A stretch of 64,000 bases of DNA from positions 434,001 to 498,000 of the forward strand of contig JAFKKN010000002.1 of assembly GCA_017305535.1 (NCBI GenBank), in the 5' to 3' direction. The DNA is from Hyphomicrobiales bacterium (GTDB lineage Bacteria > Pseudomonadota > Alphaproteobacteria > Rhizobiales > Xanthobacteraceae). The translations under genes and the position numbers were made by a program. Positions 8,145 to 17,432 of this stretch are shown in pieces. The first letter of the stretch is position 1. Each line of letters opens with the position of its first letter. The notes under the pieces are model-generated. The model made no database searches. It worked only from the letters and a program-made list of their open reading frames with translations, and was not told where the DNA came from.

Positions 8145-10175
8145 ATGACCGAGGCATCGTCGCACACCAACCGGCTTTCGCACGAGACCAGTCCCTATCT
8201 GCTGCAACATCAGCATAACCCCGTCGATTGGTGGCCATGGGGTCCCGACTCGCTGGCGGAAGCGAGGCGCACTCACAAACCGATCCTGCTCTCGGTCGGC
8301 TACGCGGCCTGCCATTGGTGCCATGTCATGGCGCACGAAAGTTTCGAGGACGAGGCGACCGCGAAGGTGATGAACGAGCTGTTCGTCAACATCAAGGTCG
8401 ATCGCGAGGAGCGGCCGGACATCGATCAGATCTACATGAATGCGCTGCATCTGTTGGGCGAGCAGGGCGGTTGGCCGCTGACGATGTTTCTCACCTCCGA
8501 TGGTGAACCGTTCTGGGGCGGTACTTACTTTCCGAAGCAGGCGCAATACGGCCGGCCCGGTTTTACCGATCTGCTGCGCACCGTGTCGCGGCTTTATCGC
8601 GACGAACCGGACAAGATCATTCACAACCGCGATGCGCTGCTGGCCAAGCTGGCGGAGCGCACGCGCGGCAATGCAGCCTCGCAGCTCGGCGTCAACGAAC
8701 TCAACAACGCCGCGGTATCGATCGCGCGCGCCACCGATCCGGTCAACGGCGGTCTGCGCGGCGCGCCAAAGTTTCCGCAATGCGCGATGCTGGAATTCTT
8801 GTGGCGCGGCGGCGCGCGCAGCAATGACGAACGCTTCTTTACGACCACCAATCTGACGCTGACGCATATCAGCCAGGGCGGCATCTACGACCACCTCGGC
8901 GGCGGCTACGCGCGCTATTCGGTCGATGAGCGATGGCTGGTGCCGCATTTCGAGAAAATGCTTTACGACAATGCGCAACTGCTCGACCTATTGGCGCTTG
9001 AACACGCGCGCGCGCCGAACAAACTGTACGAACAGCGCGCGCAGGAAACCGTCGGCTGGCTGGTGCGCGAAATGACGACGGCGGAAGGCGCATTCGCATC
9101 GTCGCTCGATGCCGATTCCGAGGGTGAGGAGGGCAAGTTCTACGTCTGGTCTCTGGCGGAAGTCACAGATGTTCTTGGCAGCCAGGATACCGCCGATTTC
9201 GCCGCGCGCTACGACATCACACCAGAGGGCAACTTCGAAGGCCACAACATTCCCAATCGTCTCAAGACCATCGATCTTGGCGGCGATGACGACACGCACA
9301 TGCGGATGCTGCGAGACAAACTGCTGACGCGCCGCGCTACGCGTATCCGTCCCGGCCTCGACGACAAGGTGTTGGCAGACTGGAACGGCTTGATGATCGC
9401 AGCGCTCGCACACGCGGCGATTTCTTTCGCGCAGCCAACGTGGCTCGATGTGGCGCGCCGCGCTTTCGCGTTCATTGCAACGTCAATGACACGCGATAGC
9501 CGGCTCGGACATTCATGGCGCGCCGGACAGCTTCTCATTCCCGGCCTGGCGTCCGATTACGCCGCGATGATCCGCGCGGCGCTGGCGCTGCACGAGACAA
9601 CAGGCGAGGGGTCGTTTTTGCGACAGGCCGTCGTCTGGCAGGAGTTGCTGGATCGTCACTACGCGGATGTCGAGCATGGCGGTTATTACTTGACGGCAGA
9701 TGGCGCTGAAGGGTTGATCGTTCGTCCGCATTCCAGCGTCGACGATGCGATTCCAAACCACAACGGCCTGATCGCACAGAACCTGGTGCGGCTCGCGGTG
9801 CTTGACGGCAACGATCGCTGGCGAACCAAGACCGACGCACTGTTTGCGGCGCTGTTGCCCCGCGCGGTCGAAAACATGTTCGGCCATTTGTCGTTGTTGA
9901 ATGCGCTCGACCTTCACTTGAGCGGCGCCGAAGTTGTCGTGGTGGGTGAGGGCGCCGATGCCGATGCACTCGTAACTGCGGCGCGCCGACTGCCGTATGC
10001 GACGACCGTCGTTCTTCGCGCGCCACGCGCCGAGCTGCTGCCGCAACAACATCCCGCCCGCGCCAAGGCGGAAAGCGTCAAGAGCGCGGCAGCTTTCGTC
10101 TGCCGTCAGCAAAATTGCTCGCTGCCGGTGACGACGGTGTACGATCTCGTGCATTTGGTGATGCAGCGGACATAG
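8145..10175 (+). CDS. Thioredoxin-domain protein of the YyaL/SPATA20 (DUF255) family
   Basis: A 676-aa protein with an N-terminal DUF255 thioredoxin-like domain carrying the diagnostic CHWCHVM motif (about residues 57-63) and NPVDWWPWG. It is followed by an alpha/alpha six-barrel-like region ([28 protein letters not shown]) related to glycosyl-hydrolase or epimerase folds. The family is widespread from bacteria to mammals but its reaction is not established. It is divergent from mnmE with a 74-bp gap and is the only rightward gene in this leftward block. Start ATG at 8145. Confidence 0.9.
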   Translation: MTEASSHTNRLSHETSPYLLQHQHNPVDWWPWGPDSLAEARRTHKPILLSVGYAACHWCHVMAHESFEDEATAKVMNELFVNIKVDREERPDIDQIYMNALHLLGEQGGWPLTMFLTSDGEPFWGGTYFPKQAQYGRPGFTDLLRTVSRLYRDEPDKIIHNRDALLAKLAERTRGNAASQLGVNELNNAAVSIARATDPVNGGLRGAPKFPQCAMLEFLWRGGARSNDERFFTTTNLTLTHISQGGIYDHLGGGYARYSVDERWLVPHFEKMLYDNAQLLDLLALEHARAPNKLYEQRAQETVGWLVREMTTAEGAFASSLDADSEGEEGKFYVWSLAEVTDVLGSQDTADFAARYDITPEGNFEGHNIPNRLKTIDLGGDDDTHMRMLRDKLLTRRATRIRPGLDDKVLADWNGLMIAALAHAAISFAQPTWLDVARRAFAFIATSMTRDSRLGHSWRAGQLLIPGLASDYAAMIRAALALHETTGEGSFLRQAVVWQELLDRHYADVEHGGYYLTADGAEGLIVRPHSSVDDAIPNHNGLIAQNLVRLAVLDGNDRWRTKTDALFAALLPRAVENMFGHLSLLNALDLHLSGAEVVVVGEGADADALVTAARRLPYATTVVLRAPRAELLPQQHPARAKAESVKSAAAFVCRQQNCSLPVTTVYDLVHLVMQRT

Positions 10176-10189
10176 TAAAACAACCGGTG

Positions 10190-10320
10190 TCGTCCCCGCG
10201 CAGGCGGGGACCCAGACTCCCTGCGGCCATGATGAATGCTGCGACTCGATTGTAATCACAGTCGCAATTTTCAAACAACAAACGCTGCGGCGTATGGGTC
10301 CCCGCCTGCGCGGGGACGAC
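10190..10320. repeat. Intergenic repeat, family B (paired 25-bp terminal inverted repeats)
   Basis: TGTCGTCCCCGCGCAGGCGG at the left end is mirrored by CCGCCTGCGCGGGGACGAC at the right end, about 131 bp apart. Similar pairs occur at 19477-19601, 53495-53627, 57785-57914 and 61693-61839, with single compact palindromes at 56009 and 60642. Confidence 0.8.
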
Positions 10321-10354
10321 GAAGGATGGGCTTCTCGACAGAAACACGCCAAAC

Positions 10355-10387
10355 GAAAAAAGGCCCGCGATCACTCGCGGGCCTTTG
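10355..10387 (-). terminator. Intrinsic terminator downstream of rho
   Basis: AGGCCCGCGA (10361-10370) pairs perfectly with TCGCGGGCCT (10375-10384) around a TCAC loop. On the minus strand the stem is followed by a run of T residues, so it terminates the rho transcript; the plus side is less T-rich. Confidence 0.85.
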
Positions 10388-10414
10388 TTATTCAATGCTT
10401 GCGACTTGCCAGCA

Positions 10415-11680
10415 TCAAGTGTTCATCGAATCGAAGAACTCGCTGTTGTTCTTGGTGTTGCGCAGCTTGTCGAGCAGGAACTCGATCGCGTCCATGGTGC
10501 CCATCGGATTGAGGATGCGCCGCAGCACATACATCTTCTTGAGCAGTTGCGGATCGGTGATGAGTTCTTCCTTGCGGGTGCCGGAGCGCGCGATGTCGAT
10601 TGCCGGGAAGGTGCGCTTGTCCGCCACCTTGCGGTCGAGGATCAGTTCCGAGTTGCCGGTGCCCTTGAACTCTTCGAAGATCACTTCATCCATGCGGCTG
10701 CCGGTATCGACCAGCGCGGTGGCGATGATGGTCAGCGAACCACCTTCCTCGATGTTACGCGCGGCGCCGAAGAAACGCTTCGGCCGCTGCAACGCGTTGG
10801 CATCGACACCGCCGGTCAGCACCTTGCCGGATGACGGCACCACGGTGTTGTAAGCGCGGCCGAGACGCGTGATCGAATCGAGCAGGATGACGACATCGCG
10901 GCCGTGTTCGACCAGACGCTTGGCCTTCTCGATCACCATCTCCGCGACCTGCACGTGACGCACCGCCGGTTCGTCGAAGGTCGAGGACACCACCTCGCCC
11001 TTCACCGAACGCTGCATGTCGGTGACTTCTTCCGGCCGCTCGTCGATCAGGAGAACGATCAGATAGCATTCCGGATGATTGGCCGTGATCGAATGCGCGA
11101 TGTTCTGCATCAGCACGGTCTTGCCGGTGCGCGGCGGCGCCACGATCAGCGCGCGCTGGCCCTTGCCGATCGGCGCCACGATGTCGATGACGCGCGGCGA
11201 CAGGTCCTTGCGGGTCGGGTCGTTCAATTCGAGCTTGAAACGCTCGTCGGGGAACAGCGGCGTCAGGTTGTCGAAATTGACCTTGTGCTTGGACTTCTCG
11301 GGGTCCTCGAAGTTCAGCGTGTTGACCTTGAGCAGCGCGAAGTAGCGTTCGCCTTCCTTCGGGCTACGGATGTGGCCCTCAATGGTGTCGCCGGTCCGCA
11401 GACCGAAACGGCGGATCTGCGATGGCGACACGTAGATGTCGTCGGGGCCGGGCAGATAGTTCGCATCCGGCGAGCGCAGGAAGCCGAAGCCGTCCGACAG
11501 CACTTCGACGACGCCTTCGCCGATGATGTCGATTTCCTGGATCGCCAGCTGCTTGAGAATGGCGAACATCAGCTCCTGCTTGCGCATGGTGCTGGCGTTC
11601 TCGACGCCAAGCTCTTCCGCCAGCGTCACGAGTTCGCCGGGAGTCTGAGCCTTGAGGTCCTGGAGTTTCATTTCCCGCAT
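10415..11680 (-). CDS. rho: Transcription termination factor Rho
   Basis: Rho is the hexameric RNA-dependent ATPase/helicase that terminates untranslated transcripts. At 421 aa it has the family layout: an N-terminal helical domain ([27 protein letters not shown]), an OSB-fold RNA-binding domain ([23 protein letters not shown]), then the ATPase core. The core shows Walker A APPRTGKT, Walker [17 protein letters not shown], and the Q-loop and R-loop region near [20 protein letters not shown]. It lacks the large N-terminal insertions seen in some phyla. hemJ lies upstream on the same strand across a 253-bp gap. Confidence 0.97.
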   Translation of the reverse strand: MREMKLQDLKAQTPGELVTLAEELGVENASTMRKQELMFAILKQLAIQEIDIIGEGVVEVLSDGFGFLRSPDANYLPGPDDIYVSPSQIRRFGLRTGDTIEGHIRSPKEGERYFALLKVNTLNFEDPEKSKHKVNFDNLTPLFPDERFKLELNDPTRKDLSPRVIDIVAPIGKGQRALIVAPPRTGKTVLMQNIAHSITANHPECYLIVLLIDERPEEVTDMQRSVKGEVVSSTFDEPAVRHVQVAEMVIEKAKRLVEHGRDVVILLDSITRLGRAYNTVVPSSGKVLTGGVDANALQRPKRFFGAARNIEEGGSLTIIATALVDTGSRMDEVIFEEFKGTGNSELILDRKVADKRTFPAIDIARSGTRKEELITDPQLLKKMYVLRRILNPMGTMDAIEFLLDKLRNTKNNSEFFDSMNT

Positions 11681-11933
11681 TGGGGGTGGTCCTGTAGAAA
11701 AAATAAGGAGGAGATCGAAGGTGGCTTTGAAAATGCGGAATGCCTGACAGCGTTTCCGCAGATCTGAAGCAAGGAAGGTGCCGGAAGGGCTTCAAACCCG
11801 ATGTGGCGGCCGATGCCATTTGGCTTTCGGGCGACAACCACATCCGCCTGCGTGGGGTGGGATGGAACGAATATAGAAAATCAGTCGCTCTCGCGCAAGA
11901 CGGTGCAAGGGCAGCGTCGCGCGGAAATCCGCA
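11681..11933 (-). promoter_or_regulatory. rho leader region
   Basis: This 253-bp non-coding stretch precedes rho. It contains an inverted repeat TGCGGAA (11734-11740)/TTCCGCA (11754-11760) with a 13-base loop. Long leaders upstream of rho that allow autoregulation are known in enterobacteria; whether this one does so is inference. Confidence 0.3.
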
Positions 11934-12356
11934 TCAGAATGGCTTGACGATCACCATGATCACGATTCCGATCATCAAAACTGTCGGTATCTCGTTGATT
12001 ATCCTGTAAAATTTTTGACTTCGTGTGTTCCGGTCCTGAGCGAATTCGCGCACCCAACGGCTGAACAGCCCATGGATTCCGGACATCACCAGCACAAGGA
12101 ACAGCTTGACGTGAAACCAGCCGCTCAGAAACCAGTGTCCGCTCCAGGCCAGATACAGTCCAAGAACCCAGGTAACGATCATTGCCGGATTGATGATGGC
12201 TTTCAGCAATCGCCGTTCCATCACCTTGAAGGTCTCGGATTGCTTCGATCCGATCTCCGCCTCGCAATGATAGACGAACAAGCGCGGCAGGTAGAGCATC
12301 CCCGCCATCCAGGAAATCACTGCGATGACATGGAAGGCCTTGATCCATTCGTACAT
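11934..12356 (-). CDS. hemJ: Protoporphyrinogen IX oxidase HemJ
   Basis: HemJ is the membrane-bound oxygen-independent protoporphyrinogen oxidase of many alphaproteobacteria and cyanobacteria. The 140-aa protein has four predicted membrane helices and the family features: MYEWIKAFHVIAVISWMAG with the conserved His early in helix 1, RLFVYH, RRLLKAIINPAMIVTWVLG, WFHVKLFLVLVMSGIHG, and a conserved Lys/Arg-rich loop. I chose the ATG at 12354-12356; a TTG two codons upstream is less likely. It sits beside the proposed origin and reads away from it. hemE, its frequent neighbour in related genomes, is not in this gap. Confidence 0.92.
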   Translation of the reverse strand: MYEWIKAFHVIAVISWMAGMLYLPRLFVYHCEAEIGSKQSETFKVMERRLLKAIINPAMIVTWVLGLYLAWSGHWFLSGWFHVKLFLVLVMSGIHGLFSRWVREFAQDRNTRSQKFYRIINEIPTVLMIGIVIMVIVKPF

Positions 12357-12888
12357 CTGCAAGTCTCTTTGCTTGATCGGGATGCGGTGCCGACCGGAAC
12401 CGCTTCGCCGTGATGCGGGTTCTCAGGTGCCGGATAAACGCTGGGCGTATCCATATCCGCAGCGTCCTTCTTTCCCAATCAATATTTCTAGAATCTTAGG
12501 TTTGAGTCTGAGTGACCGTGAATTGTGGCCGGACAATCTTGTCCCGTTTTGTCCAAGTCCGCGGCGAAGTTGTCACCGCTTTTCCCATTCGGTTGGTGAT
12601 CAGCGATATTGTCCGAATTTTCAATCAGTTGCGTATATCGAAGCTAAAGTTATCAAGCGACAAGCCGGTCTATTCCCGCTAGACTCGCCAGCAGCATGGA
12701 ATCTTGTCCACGTTGACACGCCTGTGCAAAACGACCCCGGTTATCCCGAGCCCTTCGGCCGAAGGTAAAAACTTCGTAAATCATCCACACCGATTCACAC
12801 AATACACAGGACAAAACAGCGCGGAGCGGATCCGACATTCGCTTCCCGGTTTGTCGCAAGATGCAAACGTCAGAACTGGATTACTAGC
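12357..12888. other. oriC: Putative chromosomal origin of replication (oriC)
   Basis: A 532-bp gene-free gap between divergently reading hemJ and ppsR. It holds DnaA-box-like 9-mers (consensus TTATCCACA): TCATCCACA at 12781 (one mismatch); TTGTCCACG at 12704, TTATCCCGA at 12741 and TGTGCAAAA (inverse) at 12723 (two mismatches each); and weaker ones at 12549, 12609, 12650, 12791 and 12800. Five GANTC (CcrM) sites lie at 12491, 12504, 12682, 12699 and 12792. AT-rich blocks are at about 12480-12500 and 12600-12660. Flanking genes diverge here over more than 10 kb. In Caulobacter the origin lies beside the DUF299 (ppsR-type) gene. Together these support oriC. Confidence 0.72.
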
Positions 12889-13728
12889 GTGCCGACCACG
12901 GGCAACTATTTCCATCTTCACATGGTATCGGATTCGACCGGCGAAACGCTGATCACGGTGGCGCGTGCCGTTGCCGCACAGTATGCCAACGTGACGCCGG
13001 TGGAGCATGTCTATCCGCTGGTGCGGAGCCAGAAGCAACTCGACCGCGTGCTTGCGGAGATCGAGGAAGCGCCAGGAATTGTTCTATTTACGCTGCTGGA
13101 AGAGGATTTGGTCGGCCGGCTCGAGAACAAGTGCAAGGAAATTAATATTCCCAGCCTGTCGATCATCGGGCCGGTAATGCAGTTGTTTCACGCCTATCTC
13201 GGCGCCACCACCACCGGCCGTGTCGGCGCGCAACACACATTGAATGCCGAATATTTCAAGCGGATCGACGCGCTCAACTACACCATGATGCATGACGATG
13301 GCCAGCATGTCGAAGGGCTGGAGGAGGCCGACGTCGTGCTGGTTGGTGTCTCGCGCACCTCGAAAACGCCGACGTCGATCTATCTCGCTAATCGCGGGAT
13401 TCGCACGGCGAACGTGCCGCTGGTGCCCGGCGTTCCGATTCCGCCGCAACTCGAGACCTTGAAGAAGCCGCTGGTGGTCAGTCTTCACGCCACCCCGGAG
13501 CGGCTGATTCAAATCCGGCAGAACCGCCTGCTCAGCATTGGGGCGCATTCCGCCAACGATATTTACACCGACAGGCAGTCGGTGACGGACGAAGTCGCCG
13601 CGGCTCGCCGTCTCAGCGCCCGCTATGGCTGGGCCTTGCTGGACGTGACGCGACGCTCGATCGAGGAAACCGCCGCCGCTGTCATCAAGCTCTACGCCGA
13701 CCGGCAACGACGGCGAACTCCGGAATGA
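12889..13728 (+). CDS. ppsR: Pyruvate,phosphate dikinase / PEP synthase regulatory protein (DUF299)
   Basis: DUF299 proteins are bifunctional ADP-dependent kinases and Pi-dependent pyrophosphorylases that switch PPDK or PEP synthase off and on. The 279-aa sequence has the family N-terminus ([20 protein letters not shown]), the [23 protein letters not shown] block, the nucleotide-binding loop [18 protein letters not shown], and the C-terminal [20 protein letters not shown]. The start is GTG at 12889. It is the first rightward gene beside the proposed origin and overlaps maf by ATGA, so the two are probably translationally coupled. Which target enzyme it controls cannot be told from this window. 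Confidence 0.93.
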   Translation: MPTTGNYFHLHMVSDSTGETLITVARAVAAQYANVTPVEHVYPLVRSQKQLDRVLAEIEEAPGIVLFTLLEEDLVGRLENKCKEINIPSLSIIGPVMQLFHAYLGATTTGRVGAQHTLNAEYFKRIDALNYTMMHDDGQHVEGLEEADVVLVGVSRTSKTPTSIYLANRGIRTANVPLVPGVPIPPQLETLKKPLVVSLHATPERLIQIRQNRLLSIGAHSANDIYTDRQSVTDEVAAARRLSARYGWALLDVTRRSIEETAAAVIKLYADRQRRRTPE

Positions 13729-14348
13729 CGGACAAGGCCTCCATCTTGGCGCAGGGCGAGCCACCGTTGATCCTGGCGTCGCAGAGTCGGGCCCGTCGGG
13801 CGGTTCTCGCTGGCGCGAGACTCGCGTTTGAAGCTCTTCCGGCGGAACTCGACGAACGCAGCATTGAAGCAGAATCCGGGCTGACCGCACCGGGCGAAGT
13901 GGCGGAATGTCTGGCACGCGCCAAGGCATCGGTGGTCTCGGCAGTGCATCCAGGCCGTTACGTGATCGGCGCGGATCAGACGCTGGCGCTAGGCATGCGC
14001 CGTTTCAGCAAGCCGGCGGATCGCACGGCTGCCGCCGATCAGATCGCGATGCTGGCTGGAAAGACTCACGAACTTCATGCCGCCATCGCGGTGATCCGTG
14101 ACGGGCAGGTGCTGTTCTCTCACGTCAGCGTTGCGCGGATGACGATGCGGCCGTTGAGCGAACCGGCAATCGACGCTTATCTTGCCGAGGCTGGAAACGC
14201 GGTGCTGGGCAGCGTCGGCGCCTATCAACTCGAAGGGCTCGGCGTGCATCTGTTCGAGCGGATCGAGGGTGATTATTTCACGATCCTCGGAATGCCGTTG
14301 CTGCCGCTGCTGGCGTTTTTGCGGAGCCGGAATCTTCTCCGTTTCTAG
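13725..14348 (+). CDS. maf: Maf-family nucleoside triphosphate pyrophosphatase
   Basis: Maf proteins hydrolyse modified or non-canonical NTPs and affect septation when overproduced. The N-terminal [16 protein letters not shown] motif, the GADQTL metal site (in place of ADT), [12 protein letters not shown], and [21 protein letters not shown] identify the family; 207 aa is typical. The ATG overlaps the ppsR stop. coaE begins 10 bases after its stop; in many alphaproteobacteria aroE lies between these two genes but is absent here. Confidence 0.93.
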   Translation: MTDKASILAQGEPPLILASQSRARRAVLAGARLAFEALPAELDERSIEAESGLTAPGEVAECLARAKASVVSAVHPGRYVIGADQTLALGMRRFSKPADRTAAADQIAMLAGKTHELHAAIAVIRDGQVLFSHVSVARMTMRPLSEPAIDAYLAEAGNAVLGSVGAYQLEGLGVHLFERIEGDYFTILGMPLLPLLAFLRSRNLLRF

Positions 14349-14358
14349 GAGTTTATCA

Positions 14359-14958
14359 ATGCGAATACTGGGGCTCACCGGCTCTATCGGCATGGGCAAA
14401 TCGACCACCGCGAAAATGTTCGAGGAGGCCGGCGTTCCGGTTTACGACGCCGACGCCACGGTTCATCGTCTCTATGAGGGCGAAGCGGTCGCGGCAATCG
14501 AGGCGGCGTTTCCCGGCACGACCGTGAACGGCAAGGTCGACCGCACGCTGCTGTCGCCGCGCGTGGTGCACGATGCCGAGGCGATGAAGCGCCTGGAAAG
14601 CATCGTGCATCCGATGTTGCGCGCGCATCATCAAAAATTCCTCGACGATGCCGAGACATCCGGTGCGCCGGTGGCCGTCGTTGATATTCCGCTGCTCTAT
14701 GAAACCGGTGGTGAAAGTCGCGTCGACGCTGTCGTGGTGGTGACAACGGCGCCGGACGTACAGCGCGAGCGCATTCTGGCGCGCGAGGGCATGACGCCGG
14801 AAAAGCTCGATGCGATTCTCGCCAAGCAGTTGCCGGATGCCGAAAAACGCCGCCGCGCCGACTTTGTCGTGGATACATCCCACGGACTCGATCCGGTGCG
14901 GATTCGCATCCGCGAAATTCTCGAGCAGGTTGCTAAACTGCCGATCCGGCGAGCCTGA
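14359..14958 (+). CDS. coaE: Dephospho-CoA kinase
   Basis: CoaE phosphorylates the 3'-hydroxyl of dephospho-CoA, the last step of CoA synthesis. The P-loop [12 protein letters not shown] is at residues 5-16, with the [10 protein letters not shown] substrate motif, [21 protein letters not shown] and the [14 protein letters not shown] lid/base region. I chose the ATG at 14359-14361 because the P-loop is then at the family position; the frame extends far upstream through maf but that part is not coding in this frame. It is followed by dnaQ 27 bases later. Confidence 0.95.
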   Translation: MRILGLTGSIGMGKSTTAKMFEEAGVPVYDADATVHRLYEGEAVAAIEAAFPGTTVNGKVDRTLLSPRVVHDAEAMKRLESIVHPMLRAHHQKFLDDAETSGAPVAVVDIPLLYETGGESRVDAVVVVTTAPDVQRERILAREGMTPEKLDAILAKQLPDAEKRRRADFVVDTSHGLDPVRIRIREILEQVAKLPIRRA

Positions 14959-14985
14959 TTCGCTCTGGAGCGGACCTGAAAAGCC

Positions 14986-15687
14986 ATGCGCGAAATCGTT
15001 CTCGATACTGAAACCACCGGCCTCGATCCGCTGCGCGGCGATCGGCTGGTGGAAATCGGCTGCGTTGAAATCTTCAACCGGATGCCGACCGGGCAGGTCT
15101 ATCACTGCTACATCAATCCCGAGCGCGACATGCCCGAGGAGGCCTTCGCGGTACATGGGCTCTCGACGGATTTTCTCGCGGGGCAGCCGAAATTCGCGGA
15201 GGTTGTCGATGCCTTTCTGGAATTTATCGGCGATGCGCCGCTGGTGATTCACAACGCGTCGTTCGATATCGGCTTCATCAACGCGGAACTGGGTCGGATG
15301 GCGCGGACCGCGATTCCGCGAGACCGGCTGGTCGATACGCTGTTGCTGGCGCGACGCAAGCATCCCGGCGTGTCCAACCGGCTTGATGATCTGTGCTCGC
15401 GCTACTCGATCGATAACTCACACCGCACCAAGCACGGCGCGTTGCTCGACGCGGAGTTGCTGGCCGAGGTCTATATCGATCTGATCGGCGCGCGGCAGTC
15501 GCAGTTGATCCTGACGGAAACCAGCGTGACGCGCGGTCATGGCGTCAGCGATGCCCCGCGCCGTCAGCGATCGGTCCCGCTCACCCCGCGCCTGACCGAG
15601 AACGAGCGCACGGCGCATCGGGCTTTTGTCGCGACGCTCGGCGACAAGCCGATCTGGCATGAATATGCGGACAGCGCGCCCGAGTAG
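14986..15687 (+). CDS. dnaQ: DNA polymerase III epsilon subunit (3'-5' proofreading exonuclease)
   Basis: The epsilon subunit proofreads for the replicative polymerase. The DEDDh exonuclease motifs are all present: Exo I LDTETTGLDP near the N-terminus, Exo II in HNASFDIGF, and Exo III in HGALLDAELLAEVY with the catalytic His. The C-terminal part (about residues 185-233) is the flexible clamp- and alpha-binding tail. The length of 233 aa is typical. It ends the ppsR-maf-coaE-dnaQ run and is followed by a strong bidirectional terminator. Confidence 0.96.
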   Translation: MREIVLDTETTGLDPLRGDRLVEIGCVEIFNRMPTGQVYHCYINPERDMPEEAFAVHGLSTDFLAGQPKFAEVVDAFLEFIGDAPLVIHNASFDIGFINAELGRMARTAIPRDRLVDTLLLARRKHPGVSNRLDDLCSRYSIDNSHRTKHGALLDAELLAEVYIDLIGARQSQLILTETSVTRGHGVSDAPRRQRSVPLTPRLTENERTAHRAFVATLGDKPIWHEYADSAPE

Positions 15688-15740
15688 CGCGCAAGCAAGT
15701 GGCGTCTTTGAGCGAAGCGAAAGAACGATCGCGTTAAACA

Positions 15741-15785
15741 AATTTGGGGTCCTTCATCGTTTGACGAAGGACCCCAAATTGTTTT
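15741..15785. terminator. Bidirectional intrinsic terminator between dnaQ and secB
   Basis: AATTTGGGGTCCTTC (15741-15755) pairs perfectly over 15 bp with GAAGGACCCCAAATT (15766-15780), with a 10-base loop. T-rich sequence follows on the plus strand (GTTTT) and A-rich sequence precedes it, so it can serve both convergent genes. Confidence 0.9.
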
Positions 15786-15803
15786 CACAAATGTTGGATC
15801 GCC

Positions 15804-16277
15804 TCAGCTCGGCTTGATCTGCTCGGCCTGACGTTCCATGTTCTGCCGGTACAGGCCGACGAAGTCGACCGGATCGAGCATCAGCGGCGGGAAGCCACCG
15901 TCGCGCACCGACGTCGCGATGATCTCGCGCGCGAACGGGAACAGCAGTCGTGGGCATTCGATCATGACGAGCGGATGCAGGTTCTCCTGCGGAACGTTCA
16001 CGATCCGGAACACGCCGGCATAGGCGAGCTCGAAGTTGAACATCACCGCGCCCTGGTTTTCGGCCTTGCCTTCGATCGACAGCACCACCTCGTATTCGTT
16101 CTCGGCGATATTGTTGGCCCCGACATTGATCTGAATGTTGATCGAGGGCTGCTGCTGCGCTCCCAGCGATTTCGGTGCGTTGGGATTCTCGAACGACAGG
16201 TCCTTGGTGTATTGCGCAAGCACGTTGAGCTGCGGGGGAGGCGCCGCCTCGGGAGGGGTACCGTTGCCGTTCGCCAT
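15804..16277 (-). CDS. secB: Protein-export chaperone SecB
   Basis: SecB is the tetrameric cytosolic chaperone that keeps preproteins unfolded and delivers them to SecA. The 157-aa protein shows the family sequence: [46 protein letters not shown], the AYAGVFRI strand, [39 protein letters not shown], and a C-terminal amphipathic helix. It is convergent with dnaQ. An upstream gap of 450 bp holds no recognisable gene. Confidence 0.97.
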   Translation of the reverse strand: MANGNGTPPEAAPPPQLNVLAQYTKDLSFENPNAPKSLGAQQQPSINIQINVGANNIAENEYEVVLSIEGKAENQGAVMFNFELAYAGVFRIVNVPQENLHPLVMIECPRLLFPFAREIIATSVRDGGFPPLMLDPVDFVGLYRQNMERQAEQIKPS

Positions 16278-16727
16278 AACAAATTCTCCTGAAAGCTCTG
16301 GCCAGACTGGAACCGTTTGGCGGCAGGTTCGCTCCCAAGCGGCCGACGAGGGGCTGATTGCCGCGTCGGCGTGTGGCTATCATAGCCCTGCCATGCTCGA
16401 CAAGCAGGGTACGGGGCCGTCACGGCCTTGCCTGCCGCGATGATTTCGCATTTGGCCGCAAAGAGCGGCTTTCAGGTGGATATCGGTTTCCTCTCGGCGA
16501 CGAAAAGCGCTACAATTTCAAGAGCCGGATCAGTATCAAAGGGAATGTCAGGGCGGTTGTGCGGCCCTCGATCCCGGAGGTGTGGTCCCCGTGCCAAAAA
16601 GTGCCATTGGCTCGGCGCGCTCCGGTCCCTACATGAGGGGGACGGGCTCCAGCGGCCTGATGCACGTGAAATTCTCCGCACCCGGCCACCAAGGGTGCGA
16701 TTGGACCGATTGGAAAGCGAACACGAC
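16278..16727. other. Gene-free region between secB and the Tim44-like gene
   Basis: I see no recognisable gene in these 450 bases. A frame open from 16428 runs into the Tim44-like gene, but its translation before 16728 is low-complexity and unlike any family I know. The region must carry the divergent promoters of secB and the Tim44-like gene. It has several short GC-rich hairpins, none convincing as a regulatory element. Confidence 0.5.
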
Positions 16728-17432
16728 GTGGATATTTACACCATCATCTTTCTGGCGTTGGCGGTATTTATCTTCCTGCGTCTGCGCAATGTGCTTGGAC
16801 AGCGTACCGGAAGTGAGCGGCCGCCGCTTGATCGTGCCGCCCGTGACGTCCTCAACGGCGCCCAGGACGGCAAGGTAGTGCCGATGCCCGGAACCGTGAT
16901 CGATCAGCCCCCGGCGGTGCCGGCCGGCGAAGCAGAGCCGCCAGCCAATCGCTGGAAGGGGTTCGCCGAGCCCGGTTCGGCGCTGGCATCCGGGTTGGAT
17001 GCCATCGTGGCGCAGGATTCGTCGTTCGACGCGAAACATTTCATCAGCGGCGCGCGCAGTGCCTATGAAATGATCGTGCTGGCTTTTGCCAACGGGGATC
17101 GGCGCGCGCTGAAGGATTTGTTGTCCTCCGATGTCTACGACAGCTTCGACAACGCGATCCGCACCCGCGAAAAGAACGAACAGAAGACCGACACCCGCTT
17201 CGTTTCAATTGACAAGGCCGAACTGGTCAATGCCGAGGTGCGTGACCGCACCAGCCAACTGACCATCCGCTTCGTCTCGCAGATGATTTCCGTTACCAGG
17301 GACAAGACGGGCGCGATTGTCGACGGCAATCCGGAAAAGGTCGCCGATATCACCGATGTCTGGACATTTGCCCGCGATACCAATTCGCGCGATCCGAACT
17401 GGAAGCTGGTTGGGACCGGAAGCGCGCAATAG
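16728..17432 (+). CDS. Tim44/TimA-like domain protein, membrane-anchored
   Basis: The 234-aa protein starts with one transmembrane helix (IYTIIFLALAVFIFLRLRNVLGQRTG), then a proline-rich linker, then a Tim44-like domain from about residue 100 (FLxGARSAYEMIVLAFANGDRRALKDLLSSDVYDSF, ending in DVWTFARDTNSRDPNWKLVGTG). Bacterial homologues are related to mitochondrial Tim44, the import-motor anchor; the bacterial role is not established. I chose the GTG at 16728 because the membrane helix follows immediately and GGAAAG lies upstream. It overlaps the start of mltA, suggesting translational coupling. Confidence 0.88.
   Translation: MDIYTIIFLALAVFIFLRLRNVLGQRTGSERPPLDRAARDVLNGAQDGKVVPMPGTVIDQPPAVPAGEAEPPANRWKGFAEPGSALASGLDAIVAQDSSFDAKHFISGARSAYEMIVLAFANGDRRALKDLLSSDVYDSFDNAIRTREKNEQKTDTRFVSIDKAELVNAEVRDRTSQLTIRFVSQMISVTRDKTGAIVDGNPEKVADITDVWTFARDTNSRDPNWKLVGTGSAQ

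Noticed and set aside
16661-16674. Partial parS-like TGCACGTGAAATTC
   Set aside because: It shares only the CACGTG core and one arm with parS, and is far from the consensus 16-mer seen three times elsewhere.
16428-16727. Upstream extension of the Tim44-like gene
   Set aside because: The frame is open, but the translation is low-complexity and the membrane helix at the true N-terminus follows the GTG at 16728.
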